A stretch of 8,390 nucleotides of DNA from Bacillota bacterium (GTDB taxonomy: Bacteria > Bacillota_I > Bacilli_A > Acholeplasmatales > Acholeplasmataceae): the NCBI GenBank assembly GCA_023458995.1, contig JAEWVV010000119.1:1-8390 (forward strand), read 5' to 3'. Every line of letters begins with the position of its first letter. Within the stretch, counting starts at the first letter, position 1. The notes under the pieces are model-generated. The model was not told where the DNA came from, ran no database searches, and saw only the letters and a program-made list of their open reading frames with translations. Shown in pieces: positions 1 to 5,778 of this stretch. Position numbers and translations under genes: made by a program.

Positions 1-2
1 GT

Positions 3-365
3 GGTAAACGAGTAATGTATACAACTCATAACCCTTGCTGGGATGCAAAAAATCGCTTCAGCTTGGCTGATGAGCTAGACTTGGCTTTCAGTTCGATCTC
101 GCACTTATTTGCGGACGTGTTGCCTAAAACGGGCCAACCTGAGCCTACAAAAGAGACTGCACGTCCTACACTCGAAAAACTAAAAAGCATGATTCAAGAA
201 GCAGGAATTACTGAGAATTCTTTAAAAGTCATCGTGGCAACAAAAGGTCACTATGGTCTTGATATTGATATTTCAACTTATTCAGACGATTTTATTACCA
301 GATGGATCATTCCTAACTGGACAAAAATAGTACAAACAATTTCTAACAATAAAGGAGATAAATAA
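3..365 (+). CDS. C-terminal part of a probable phage AAA ATPase (Sak4-like), 5' end outside window
   Basis: The frame is open right from the window edge (codons from position 3 read GKRV before the first Met at 15), and that Met has no ribosome binding site. I therefore read this as the last ~120 residues of a longer protein rather than a complete 116-aa one. The segment MYTTHNPCWDAKNRFSL resembles, from memory, the end of the RecA-like core in phage nucleotide-binding proteins (AAA_24/Sak4 type), where a 'T...DAKNR.gLP..l.L' pattern recurs. Those proteins assist single-strand annealing recombination and sit just upstream of an SSB-like gene, as here. The Walker motifs would be upstream and cannot be checked. 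The tail (residues ~45-116 from the Met) holds a short helical stretch and a weakly conserved end. The next gene starts 2 bases after the stop, so they share an operon. The family call is inference; the truncation is seen. Confidence 0.6.
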   Translation, partial: GKRVMYTTHNPCWDAKNRFSLADELDLAFSSISHLFADVLPKTGQPEPTKETARPTLEKLKSMIQEAGITENSLKVIVATKGHYGLDIDISTYSDDFITRWIIPNWTKIVQTISNNKGDK

Positions 366-367
366 TT

Positions 368-841
368 ATGTCAGAAGTAAATAATTTTAAAAATATGATT
401 TTGGATTGGTCGGATACGATAGAAAATGATGGACAAGAGTTCGTTTTATTACCCGAAGGTGACTATAACTTTGTAGTTACTGGTTTTGAAAGAGGAAGAT
501 TCCCTGGCGGAGCAAAAGTTCCTGCATGTAACAAAGCTTCAATTACCGTTCAAGTATCAGCACCTGAAGGTGTATCAACTGTTAAGTTTGACTTGTTACT
601 TTATCGTTCACTAGAATGGCGTATTTCTGCGTTCTTCCGTTCAATCGGACAGAAGAAACATGGTGAAAAATTAACAATGGATTGGAATAAAGTAATAGGC
701 TCAAAAGGACGTGCTCATTTCAAACAAAGAACATATGTTAATCAATCTGGTGAAGAAAAGACAGTCAATGATCTTGACCGTTTCATTGATTATGATCCTA
801 AGTACTTCATTGAAATAAGTGAAGATGATCTTCCGTTTTAG
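368..841 (+). CDS. Phage ssDNA-binding-like protein (DUF669-type) with SSB-like acidic tail
   Basis: A 157-aa protein preceded by AAGGAG at 352-357. The body (~residues 25-150) is rich in beta-type segments (EFVLLPEGDYNFVVTGFERG, then ITVQV, then VKFDLLLYR), as expected of an OB-like fold. It ends in EISEDDLPF. An acidic tail finishing in D-D-L-P-F is the hallmark of bacterial SSB C-termini, which recruit replication and repair partners. Together with its place between a Sak4-like ATPase and a helicase, this suggests it coats single-stranded DNA during phage replication or recombination. It lacks obvious sequence similarity to canonical SSB; DUF669-family phage proteins occupy this slot and carry the pattern 'lpeGdY.f.v...e'. 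The family is assigned from memory and context; the tail is seen directly. It probably acts in the cytoplasm at the phage fork with the helicase and primase downstream. Confidence 0.65.
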   Translation: MSEVNNFKNMILDWSDTIENDGQEFVLLPEGDYNFVVTGFERGRFPGGAKVPACNKASITVQVSAPEGVSTVKFDLLLYRSLEWRISAFFRSIGQKKHGEKLTMDWNKVIGSKGRAHFKQRTYVNQSGEEKTVNDLDRFIDYDPKYFIEISEDDLPF

Positions 842-851
842 GGGGTAATCT

Positions 852-2429
852 ATGGAGTTAAGACCGTATCAAAATGAAGCTGTTAATGCAATATTTAATC
901 AATGGAATAGCGGCTTTAAAAATACATTACTTGTTTTGCCAACAGGTACAGGTAAAACGGTCGTTTTCTCAAAGGTAGTTGAAGAAGAAGTCAAAGATGG
1001 AAGTAAGGCATTAATCCTAGCTCATCGTGGGGAACTTCTAAACCAAGCATCGGACAAGTTGAAATTTGCTAGTGGGTTAGATTCTGCTTTAGAAAAGGCA
1101 GAGTCTACCTCCATAGGCTCACCACTAAATGTCACTGTTGCATCGGTTCAAACATTATCTCAAGAGAAACGACTAGGCAAATTTCCAAGGGATTACTTCA
1201 AAATAATCGTGGTGGATGAAGCACATCATTCGATGTCGGAAACCTATCAACGAATATTAAAACACTTTGATGCTGCAAGAGTACTAGGTGTAACAGCTAC
1301 ACCAGACAGAGCAGATCAAAGAAATCTAGGACAATTTTTCAATAGCAAAGCCTATGAATATTCAATGCACCAAGCAGTAAAAGAAGGATTTTTATGCCCA
1401 GTTAGAGCACAGATGATACCTCTTGAACTTGATATACATAGCGTAGGAATGTCTAATGGAGATTATGCAGTTGGTGAAATTGGTGGGGCCCTAGAGCCAT
1501 ACTTAAATCAAATTGCAATAGAAATGGTGGACTACTGTAAAGGACGTAAGACTGTTGTATTTTTACCATTAGTTAAGACCTCACAAAAGTTCTGTGATTT
1601 ATTAAATGTTCATGGATTAAAAGCAGTTGAAGTCAATGGCAATTCACCTGATAGAGACGAAATATTAAAAGACTTTGAAAATGGTGAATACGATGTTCTT
1701 TGTAATTCAATGCTTCTGACTGAAGGCTGGGATTGTCCATCAGTTGATACCATAGTTGTTTTAAGACCTACGAAAGTTAGAAGTTTATATCAACAAATGG
1801 TCGGCAGAGGAATGAGACTTAGTCCTGGTAAGAAAGAATTATTGTTACTTGATTTCTTATGGATGACAGAGCGTCATGACTTATGTAGACCTTCAGCACT
1901 TATTTCAAAAGATGAAAGTATCTCAAAACGTATTGATAAATTGGTTATGGATACAGGGTGCGGCATTGATTTGCTTGAAGCAGAAAGCAAAGCTGAAAAT
2001 GATGTTATTCAAGAACGTGAAGCTGCACTTGCTCGTGAACTTGCTGTAATGAAGAAACGTCAAAGAAAATATGTCGATCCGCTTGAATATGCACTTTCTA
2101 TTTCAGCAGAAGACTTGGTTAACTACGAACCAACATTCCCGTGGGAAATGGGTCCTATGACTGAAAGACAAAAATCATATCTAGAGAGAATGGGTATCTT
2201 AACTGACACAATTACATGCTTTGGTCATGCAAGCTCAATTATTGAAAAACTAAGAGCAAGACAAGATGAGCATTTAGCAACTCCAAAACAAATCAGATTA
2301 CTTGAAAAGTATGGATTCTATCATGTTGGAACATGGGACTTTGATAGTGCTAGTAAGATGATTACTCGAATTTCCAATAACAGTTGGTTTTTACCTCATG
2401 GCTTAGATGCTGCAAGTTATCAACCATAA
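852..2429 (+). CDS. Superfamily 2 DEAH-box helicase of phage replication module
   Basis: A 525-aa ATP-dependent helicase/translocase. The first RecA domain holds a Q-motif-like start (LRPYQNEAV, residues 3-11), Walker A TGTGKT (31-36), motif Ia LAHRGELL (56-63), ASVQTL (97-102), the DEAH box (122-125) and motif III TAT in GVTATPDR (146-153). The second domain ends in motif VI QQMVGRGMRLSPGK (314-327), with LLTEGWDCPSVD before it. This is the type III restriction/UvrB-like SF2 arrangement common to phage helicases next to a primase. A region rich in Glu and Lys (~375-410) follows, then two related copies of about 35 residues: MTERQKSYLERMG (from 436) and ATPKQIRLLEKYG (from 476), each followed by an A-S and I-I or M-I helix. 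No nuclease or specificity domain is visible, so a replication role is more likely than restriction. The start is supported by an AGGGGGT site at 840-846. The next gene begins 12 bases after the stop. Confidence 0.9.
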   Translation: MELRPYQNEAVNAIFNQWNSGFKNTLLVLPTGTGKTVVFSKVVEEEVKDGSKALILAHRGELLNQASDKLKFASGLDSALEKAESTSIGSPLNVTVASVQTLSQEKRLGKFPRDYFKIIVVDEAHHSMSETYQRILKHFDAARVLGVTATPDRADQRNLGQFFNSKAYEYSMHQAVKEGFLCPVRAQMIPLELDIHSVGMSNGDYAVGEIGGALEPYLNQIAIEMVDYCKGRKTVVFLPLVKTSQKFCDLLNVHGLKAVEVNGNSPDRDEILKDFENGEYDVLCNSMLLTEGWDCPSVDTIVVLRPTKVRSLYQQMVGRGMRLSPGKKELLLLDFLWMTERHDLCRPSALISKDESISKRIDKLVMDTGCGIDLLEAESKAENDVIQEREAALARELAVMKKRQRKYVDPLEYALSISAEDLVNYEPTFPWEMGPMTERQKSYLERMGILTDTITCFGHASSIIEKLRARQDEHLATPKQIRLLEKYGFYHVGTWDFDSASKMITRISNNSWFLPHGLDAASYQP

Positions 2430-2441
2430 TAGGAGGACACT

Positions 2442-4466
2442 ATGGACAACATACTAGAAGCATTAAAACACATCAAGGTTTCAGAACTCAATTATCAAGA
2501 ATGGATAAATGTCGGTATGGCTTTAAAAGCCGAAGGCTATGACTGCTCAGTATGGGATGAATGGTCCAGAAATGATTCAAGATACAAGGCAAATGAATGC
2601 GAAAGGAAATGGGTTACCTTCAGTGGTAGCTCAAATCCCATAACAGGTGGAACAATAGTTCAAATGGCAAAGACTTATGGCTATACTCCACATGCTTTTG
2701 TAGGAGATGGTTGCTTAGATTGGGAGGATGTCATTGAATATGATGGCGATGGTATAACTTATGAAATACCAAAGACAATGACACCGGTGGAACAGTTAAT
2801 CCTTTATCTTGAAACTTTATTCAAACCAGATGATTTAGTCGGATATGTTACAAACGATGTATGGCAGGATTCAGAAGGAAAGTGGATGCCATCAAAAGGC
2901 GTTTACGATCGTACTGCACAAGAACTAATAGATTCACTTAAAAAACACCCTGATGATTTAGGTGCAACAATAGGTGATTGGAAGGATGAATGTGGTGCTT
3001 GGATTCGTTTTAATCCTTTAGATGGTACAGGTGTTAAGAATGAAAACATTACTTGCTTCACTTACGCTCTCGTTGAATCAGACGATATGCCTATTTCTGA
3101 ACAAGATGCATTTTATCGAAAACTCGAACTACCAATTGCAACGCTCACAAGTTCAGCAGGAAAATCCATTCATGCAATAGTTAGGGTTGATGCAAAGGAC
3201 TATGAAGAATACAGAAAACGAGTAGACTTCCTTTACGATTACTTAGAAAAGAATGGACTAAAGGTAGATAAACAAAATCGCAATCCTTCGAGGTTATCAA
3301 GGATGCCAGGGGTTACTAGAAACGGCAAAGAACAAACATTAATTGCAACGAATATCGGCCGTACTTCATGGATAGATTGGCTTGATTTTGTTGAAGGTGC
3401 TAACGATGAATTACCAGGACTTGAAAACTTAAAGGAGCAACTGCTAACTCCACCAGCATTACCCGAAGAACTTATTGAAGGAGTACTTCGATGTGGACAT
3501 AAGATGTTAATTTCAGGATCTTCAAAGGCAGGTAAATCTTTCTTGCTTATGGAACTTGCAGTAGCATTATCTGAAGGTATGGAATGGCTAGGATTTAAGT
3601 GTAAAAAGTCAAAAGTGTTATATATCAATCTTGAAATTGACTCGGCATCATTTATTAATCGTTTTGCTGAAATTTATAAGGCATTAAAGATTACACCAAA
3701 GCATAGCGACGATATCTCAATTTGGAACCTTCGTGGTCATGCTGTTCCGCTTGATAAACTAGTGCCTAAACTTATAAGAAGAATATCAAACAAACAATAT
3801 GATGCAGTTATTATAGATCCGATTTATAAAGTCATTACTGGGGATGAAAACAATGCTTCAGAGATGGGTGCATTCTGTAATCAGTTTGATAAGATTTGTA
3901 ACGAAACAGGTTCAGCTGCTATTTATTGTCATCACCATTCTAAGGGTGCTCAAGGTTCTAAACGTGCAATGGATAGAGCGTCTGGTTCAGGTGTATTTGC
4001 ACGAGATCCTGATGCACAACTAGATATGATCCAACTTGATACAACAGAAGAATTTATAACAACTTATGCAGATAACCTATCAGATACAGCTTGGAGATTA
4101 GAGTCGTCATTACGTGAATTTAAAAACTTCAAACCTAGACCATTCTGGTTTAAATATCCAATTCATGTACTTGATACTGCTGGTAATTTAGACAAACTTC
4201 ACTCAGAAGGTTCAGCAGAAGCAAACCTAGCCAAATCAGGCAAGAGAGGTCAAAGTTTTGAAACAAGAAAAGAAGAGTTCGATCGAGCGTTCGATATCTG
4301 TTCAGAAGATGGTACTACAGCAAATGCAGAAACAATAGCCGAGTATCTTGGAATTAAATCAAGAACTGTACGAGATAGAGTGAATGAATTTGCCGATGAA
4401 TACAGCACGCATAAAGGTATTATTACAAGACATGAGAAAACTGGCGGAAAGGAAAATGACACGTAA
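2442..4466 (+). CDS. Primase-helicase: PriCT-2, AEP-like primase and RepA-like ATPase
   Basis: A 674-aa multidomain replication protein expected to make primers and unwind DNA at the phage origin. Domains in order: PriCT-2-like (residues ~5-80, W21..VGMALK, W38..W41, C53..KW57); an archaeo-eukaryotic primase-like part (~185-310) with acidic motif VESDD (211-215), the SSAGKSIH motif ending in His244, and NPSRLSRMPG (281-290); a RecA/RepA-like ATPase with Walker A GSSKAGKS (359-366), Walker B AVIIDP (455-460) and a CHHHSKG sensor-like stretch (496-502); and a C-terminal winged or simple HTH (~627-650, AETIAEYLGIKSRTVRDRV). The first primase motif has E-S-D rather than D-x-D, a variant I recall in phage primases. 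The start follows AGGAGG at 2431-2436, 5 bases before ATG. Its last codons (TGGKENDT) overlap the first copy of the repeated element that continues past the stop. The frame stays open 33 codons beyond TAA to a TAG at 4566-4568, so a longer ancestral C-terminus is possible. Confidence 0.9.
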   Translation: MDNILEALKHIKVSELNYQEWINVGMALKAEGYDCSVWDEWSRNDSRYKANECERKWVTFSGSSNPITGGTIVQMAKTYGYTPHAFVGDGCLDWEDVIEYDGDGITYEIPKTMTPVEQLILYLETLFKPDDLVGYVTNDVWQDSEGKWMPSKGVYDRTAQELIDSLKKHPDDLGATIGDWKDECGAWIRFNPLDGTGVKNENITCFTYALVESDDMPISEQDAFYRKLELPIATLTSSAGKSIHAIVRVDAKDYEEYRKRVDFLYDYLEKNGLKVDKQNRNPSRLSRMPGVTRNGKEQTLIATNIGRTSWIDWLDFVEGANDELPGLENLKEQLLTPPALPEELIEGVLRCGHKMLISGSSKAGKSFLLMELAVALSEGMEWLGFKCKKSKVLYINLEIDSASFINRFAEIYKALKITPKHSDDISIWNLRGHAVPLDKLVPKLIRRISNKQYDAVIIDPIYKVITGDENNASEMGAFCNQFDKICNETGSAAIYCHHHSKGAQGSKRAMDRASGSGVFARDPDAQLDMIQLDTTEEFITTYADNLSDTAWRLESSLREFKNFKPRPFWFKYPIHVLDTAGNLDKLHSEGSAEANLAKSGKRGQSFETRKEEFDRAFDICSEDGTTANAETIAEYLGIKSRTVRDRVNEFADEYSTHKGIITRHEKTGGKENDT

Positions 4467-4581
4467 TCTGCCAAAAAATACAAAATTGGCGGAAAGGAAG
4501 AAAAGCCCTATCTGCCGCCAGAAAAAAACTGGCACAAAAACTGGCGGAAAGGGCTTATATATAAGTAGCTACCGCCACCAG
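4437..4581. repeat. Cluster of TGGCGGAAAGG elements in both orientations
   Basis: Direct copies of AAAAYTGGCGGAAAGG lie at 4437-4452, 4482-4497 and 4537-4552, and a partial copy AAAACTGGCA at 4525-4534. Opposite-strand copies are CTGCCGCCAG at 4512-4521 and ACCGCCACCAG at 4571-4581, with a shorter ATCTGCC at 4466-4472 that recurs at 4510-4516. The first copy lies inside the primase gene; the rest are outside any gene I accept. The third copy is in a different reading frame from the first two, so conservation acts on the nucleic acid rather than a peptide. Direct copies are 45 and 55 bases apart. Paired opposite copies can fold: 4487-4492 with 4515-4520, and 4542-4547 with 4572-4577. Position right after the primase fits origin iterons; a folded transcript is the alternative. 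Confidence 0.75.
4554..4565. repeat. 12-bp perfect palindrome CTTATATATAAG
   Basis: The sequence CTTATATATAAG equals its own reverse complement. It sits in the loop between the inverted pair TGGCGG (4542-4547) and CCGCCA (4572-4577). Being AT-only at its core, it could be an easily melted patch beside the repeat cluster or a dimeric protein's site. Confidence 0.6.
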
Positions 4582-4586
4582 CACAC

Positions 4587-4658
4587 CTGACGCTCTGTCG
4601 TAGTAGGATAAGGGCTTTTAAAATCGCCCTATCCCTACAACAGAAGCATCAACGTCAG
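4587..4658 (+). other. Long stem-loop upstream of the RusA gene
   Basis: Three nested arm pairs fold into one hairpin: CTGACG (4587-4592) with CGTCAG (4653-4658); GCTCTGT (4592-4598) with ACAGAAGC (4640-4647), one bulge; and GTAGGATAAGGGC (4603-4615) with GCCCTATCCCTAC (4626-4638), which pairs with one bulged base on each side. The loop is TTTTAAAATC (4616-4625). No T-run follows the 3' arm, so it is not an ordinary intrinsic terminator. It ends about 33 bases before the AAGGAG of the next gene. Confidence 0.6.
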
Positions 4659-4704
4659 CACAAGTTTAATGCCAGACTCAAAAACTAAAAAAGGAGCGAA
4701 GTTG

Positions 4705-5121
4705 ATGAAGTTATTTCTACTAATGGAACCACCAACAGTTACAGCTCAACAAGCTAAGGTAGCAGTGGTTGGAAATAAACCTATATTTTATAAACCAGAG
4801 AAAGTGAAAGCAGCTAGGCAGATGCTCATTAGACATCTTAGACCGTTCAAACCTGATATACCTTATGATGGTCCACTTGTATTACATGTTATATGGAAAT
4901 TTCCAAAAGGTAATAGACATAAGAATTTTGAGTGGCGAGTTACCAAGCCTGACACGGATAATCTGCAAAAGATGTTAAAAGACTGTATGACTGAATTGGG
5001 TTTTTGGAAAGATGATGCTTTAGTGGTTAAAGAAATAGCAGAGAAGATTTGGTCAGATGAACCGACTGGTATATGGATTAATATTGAAGTCTTAAGTAAG
5101 TTTAAGGAGGAAGCTGGATGA
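4705..5121 (+). CDS. rusA: RusA-family Holliday junction resolvase
   Basis: A 138-aa endonuclease of the RusA family, which as a dimer makes paired cuts in four-way DNA junctions and helps process branched phage DNA before packaging. The signature KPDTDNLQKMLKD (81-93) followed by WKDDALV (101-107) is visible. By spacing, Asp83, Asp85 and Asp104 match the three catalytic aspartates of E. coli RusA (D70, D72, D91) and Lys89 matches its K76, so the active site looks intact. I chose the ATG at 4705 because AAGGAG (4691-4696) lies 8 bases upstream. An in-frame ATG at 4669 would add 12 residues but has no ribosome binding site and gives a charged tail unlike the family's beta-strand start (MKLFLLMEPPTV). 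The stop overlaps the next start (ATGA at 5118-5121), indicating translational coupling. Confidence 0.9.
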   Translation: MKLFLLMEPPTVTAQQAKVAVVGNKPIFYKPEKVKAARQMLIRHLRPFKPDIPYDGPLVLHVIWKFPKGNRHKNFEWRVTKPDTDNLQKMLKDCMTELGFWKDDALVVKEIAEKIWSDEPTGIWINIEVLSKFKEEAG

Positions 5122-5552
5122 ATATAAAAGAATATCTATCTAGATATCACAATACACAAGTGAAAATTGAAAAGTTAGAAATGATAGTTGCTGAATACAT
5201 TCGTCTTGCAAACTCCATACCAGGAATCAATTACGATCAGATTAGAGTTGATGGCACTAAGAGTTTAAAAGCACCATTTGAAAAGTGGATTCTAAAAGCA
5301 CTTGATGATGAGTTAATCATTAAAGCATTAAAAAAGGAACTACCGATTATTAAAGGTGAAATAATCACAACTATTGAAGCATTACATGATTCGGATTGTA
5401 AAAGGGTATTAATTCATCGCTATATTGATTGGTTAAGTTGGAGTGAAATCTCTAAGTTAATGTTCTTTTCAACAGCTACTATTAGACGATTACATGATAA
5501 AGCTCTCCTAGAAATCAAAGAATTGTTGAATGGCAAGGCTGAGCAGGCTTGA
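5118..5552 (+). CDS. Sigma-70 region 4-like phage regulator (DUF1492/ArpU-type)
   Basis: A 144-aa protein with an N-terminal helical, Lys/Glu/Leu-rich half (residues 1-90; KIEKLEMIVAEY looks coiled-coil forming) and a C-terminal helix-turn-helix like sigma factor region 4: RVLIHRYIDWLSWSEISKLM (97-116) then STATIRRLHDKALLEIKELL (118-137). The 'R..RYi..lsW.eIa..l..S..tv.rlh..AL..i' pattern is typical of the DUF1492/ArpU/RinA-like phage proteins that control late gene expression, and this gene sits exactly between the replication and packaging genes. It would bind promoter DNA, probably with host RNA polymerase. It is coupled to rusA by a 4-base overlap, with GGAGG in the rusA tail (5105-5109) as the ribosome binding site. 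Phased repeats begin in its last codons and may be its own target, which is inference. Family placement is by motif memory. Confidence 0.8.
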   Translation: MNIKEYLSRYHNTQVKIEKLEMIVAEYIRLANSIPGINYDQIRVDGTKSLKAPFEKWILKALDDELIIKALKKELPIIKGEIITTIEALHDSDCKRVLIHRYIDWLSWSEISKLMFFSTATIRRLHDKALLEIKELLNGKAEQA

Positions 5553-5579
5553 GCAGGGATGAAACATTGTGAAACTGTC
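5540..5579 (+). promoter_or_regulatory. Four TGA-led units phased at exactly 10 bp, operator candidate
   Basis: Consecutive 10-base units start at 5540, 5550, 5560 and 5570: TGAGCAGGCT, TGAGCAGGGA, TGAAACATTG and TGAAACTGTC. The first pair shares TGAGCAGG and the second pair shares TGAAAC. One helical turn per unit places them on one DNA face, as for cooperative protein binding. They straddle the stop of the sigma-like gene and lie directly upstream of a possible promoter. I recall similar TGAGC runs after such regulator genes in other Firmicutes phages, but cannot verify that here. Confidence 0.5.
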
Positions 5580-5595
5580 AAGTGTGTGATAAGAT
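5568..5595 (+). promoter_or_regulatory. Possible late promoter, extended -10 type
   Basis: TTGTGA (5568-5573) as a weak -35 and TAAGAT (5590-5595) as -10 are 16 bases apart. TGA just before the -10 (5587-5589) gives an extended -10 (TGn). The match to consensus is only 4 of 6 in each box, so it would likely need an activator; the 10-bp phased units overlap and precede it. The terminator at 5678-5710 lies downstream, so a transcript from here would be short unless terminator read-through is allowed. Confidence 0.3.
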
Positions 5596-5677
5596 TAAAA
5601 TGTATAAAGATGTAGCCAAAGGGCGGTTACAAAAAATTATGGAATACTGGCTTTATAAACCAGCCTAGAAACTAATG

Positions 5678-5710
5678 AAAGAATTCAGAAATGAGTTCTT
5701 TTTTGTTTTT
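5678..5710 (+). terminator. Intrinsic terminator after the early/replication operon
   Basis: A 10-bp stem AAAGAATTCA (5678-5687) pairs with TGAGTTCTTT (5692-5701), with one G-T wobble and a GAAA tetraloop (5688-5691). It is followed at once by a T-rich tract, TTTGTTTTT (5702-5710). This is a classic rho-independent shape, though the stem is AT-rich. It would end transcription coming through the regulator gene, or act as a late-regulated switch before the packaging genes. Confidence 0.8.
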
Positions 5711-5730
5711 GCAGAGATACTTGTAGTATT

Positions 5731-5769
5731 CCAACTGGTAAGCTATTACAGTTATTTACCTACAGTTGG
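5731..5769. promoter_or_regulatory. Inverted repeat CCAACTG...CAGTTGG at the TerS ribosome binding site
   Basis: CCAACTG (5731-5737) and CAGTTGG (5763-5769) are exact inverted arms 25 bases apart. GTAA (5738-5741) can also pair with TTAC (5756-5759), leaving CTA bulged. The right arm runs into the GGAG (5768-5771) that serves the ATG at 5779, so a folded transcript would partly hide that site. It could equally be a protein operator. No function is shown. Confidence 0.5.
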
Positions 5770-5778
5770 AGTGATTAT

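Larger units (their letters stand above)
4467..4704. other. Gene-free structured region after the primase, candidate replication origin
   Basis: No convincing gene lies between the primase stop and the RusA start. The stretch holds most of the TGGCGG repeat cluster, an exact 12-bp palindrome and a 72-base stem-loop, in that order. Phage and plasmid origins often lie within or beside the initiator/primase gene and combine iterons with an AT-rich unwinding patch, which matches the repeats next to the TATATA palindrome. The origin assignment is inference from position and architecture only. The same features would also fit a regulatory RNA leader ahead of the RusA gene. Confidence 0.45.
5553..5778. 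other. Intergenic control region between regulator and packaging genes
   Basis: This 226-base gap has no gene I accept. It holds, in order, the second half of the phased TGA units, a weak promoter candidate, a small inverted repeat GGCT (5649-5652) with AGCC (5662-5665), a clear intrinsic terminator and an inverted repeat at the next ribosome binding site. The one short frame starting at 5600 (22 codons) lacks a ribosome binding site. No tRNA arms are visible. Confidence 0.6.

Noticed and set aside
852..2429. Type III restriction enzyme subunit instead of a replication helicase
   Set aside because: It lacks a nuclease or specificity partner, is half the size of a Res subunit and sits between SSB-like and primase genes.
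3239..3628. Minus-strand open frames, here and at 4250-4483, 6149-6397, 6752-6937 and 7431-7685
   Set aside because: They lie largely opposite well-supported + strand genes, have no ribosome binding sites I can defend and no recognisable domains.
4437..4581. CRISPR array reading of the TGGCGG repeats
   Set aside because: Copies are short, occur in both orientations and are unevenly spaced, unlike the regular 25-40 base repeats and uniform spacers of CRISPR.
4384..4590. 68-codon + strand open frame overlapping the primase end and the repeats
   Set aside because: No ribosome binding site, a Lys/Arg-rich low-complexity product made by the repeats, and 83 bases inside the primase gene in another frame.
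4603..4638. Stem-loop read as an intrinsic terminator
   Set aside because: The 3' arm is followed by AACAGAAG rather than a T tract, and the hairpin continues into outer paired arms.
4669..4704. Earlier ATG for the RusA gene at 4669
   Set aside because: No ribosome binding site precedes it, while AAGGAG at 4691-4696 is correctly spaced for the ATG at 4705, which also gives the family's normal N-terminus.
5600..5668. 22-codon frame in the control region
   Set aside because: No ribosome binding site and no recognisable product; it crosses a small inverted repeat and looks like chance.
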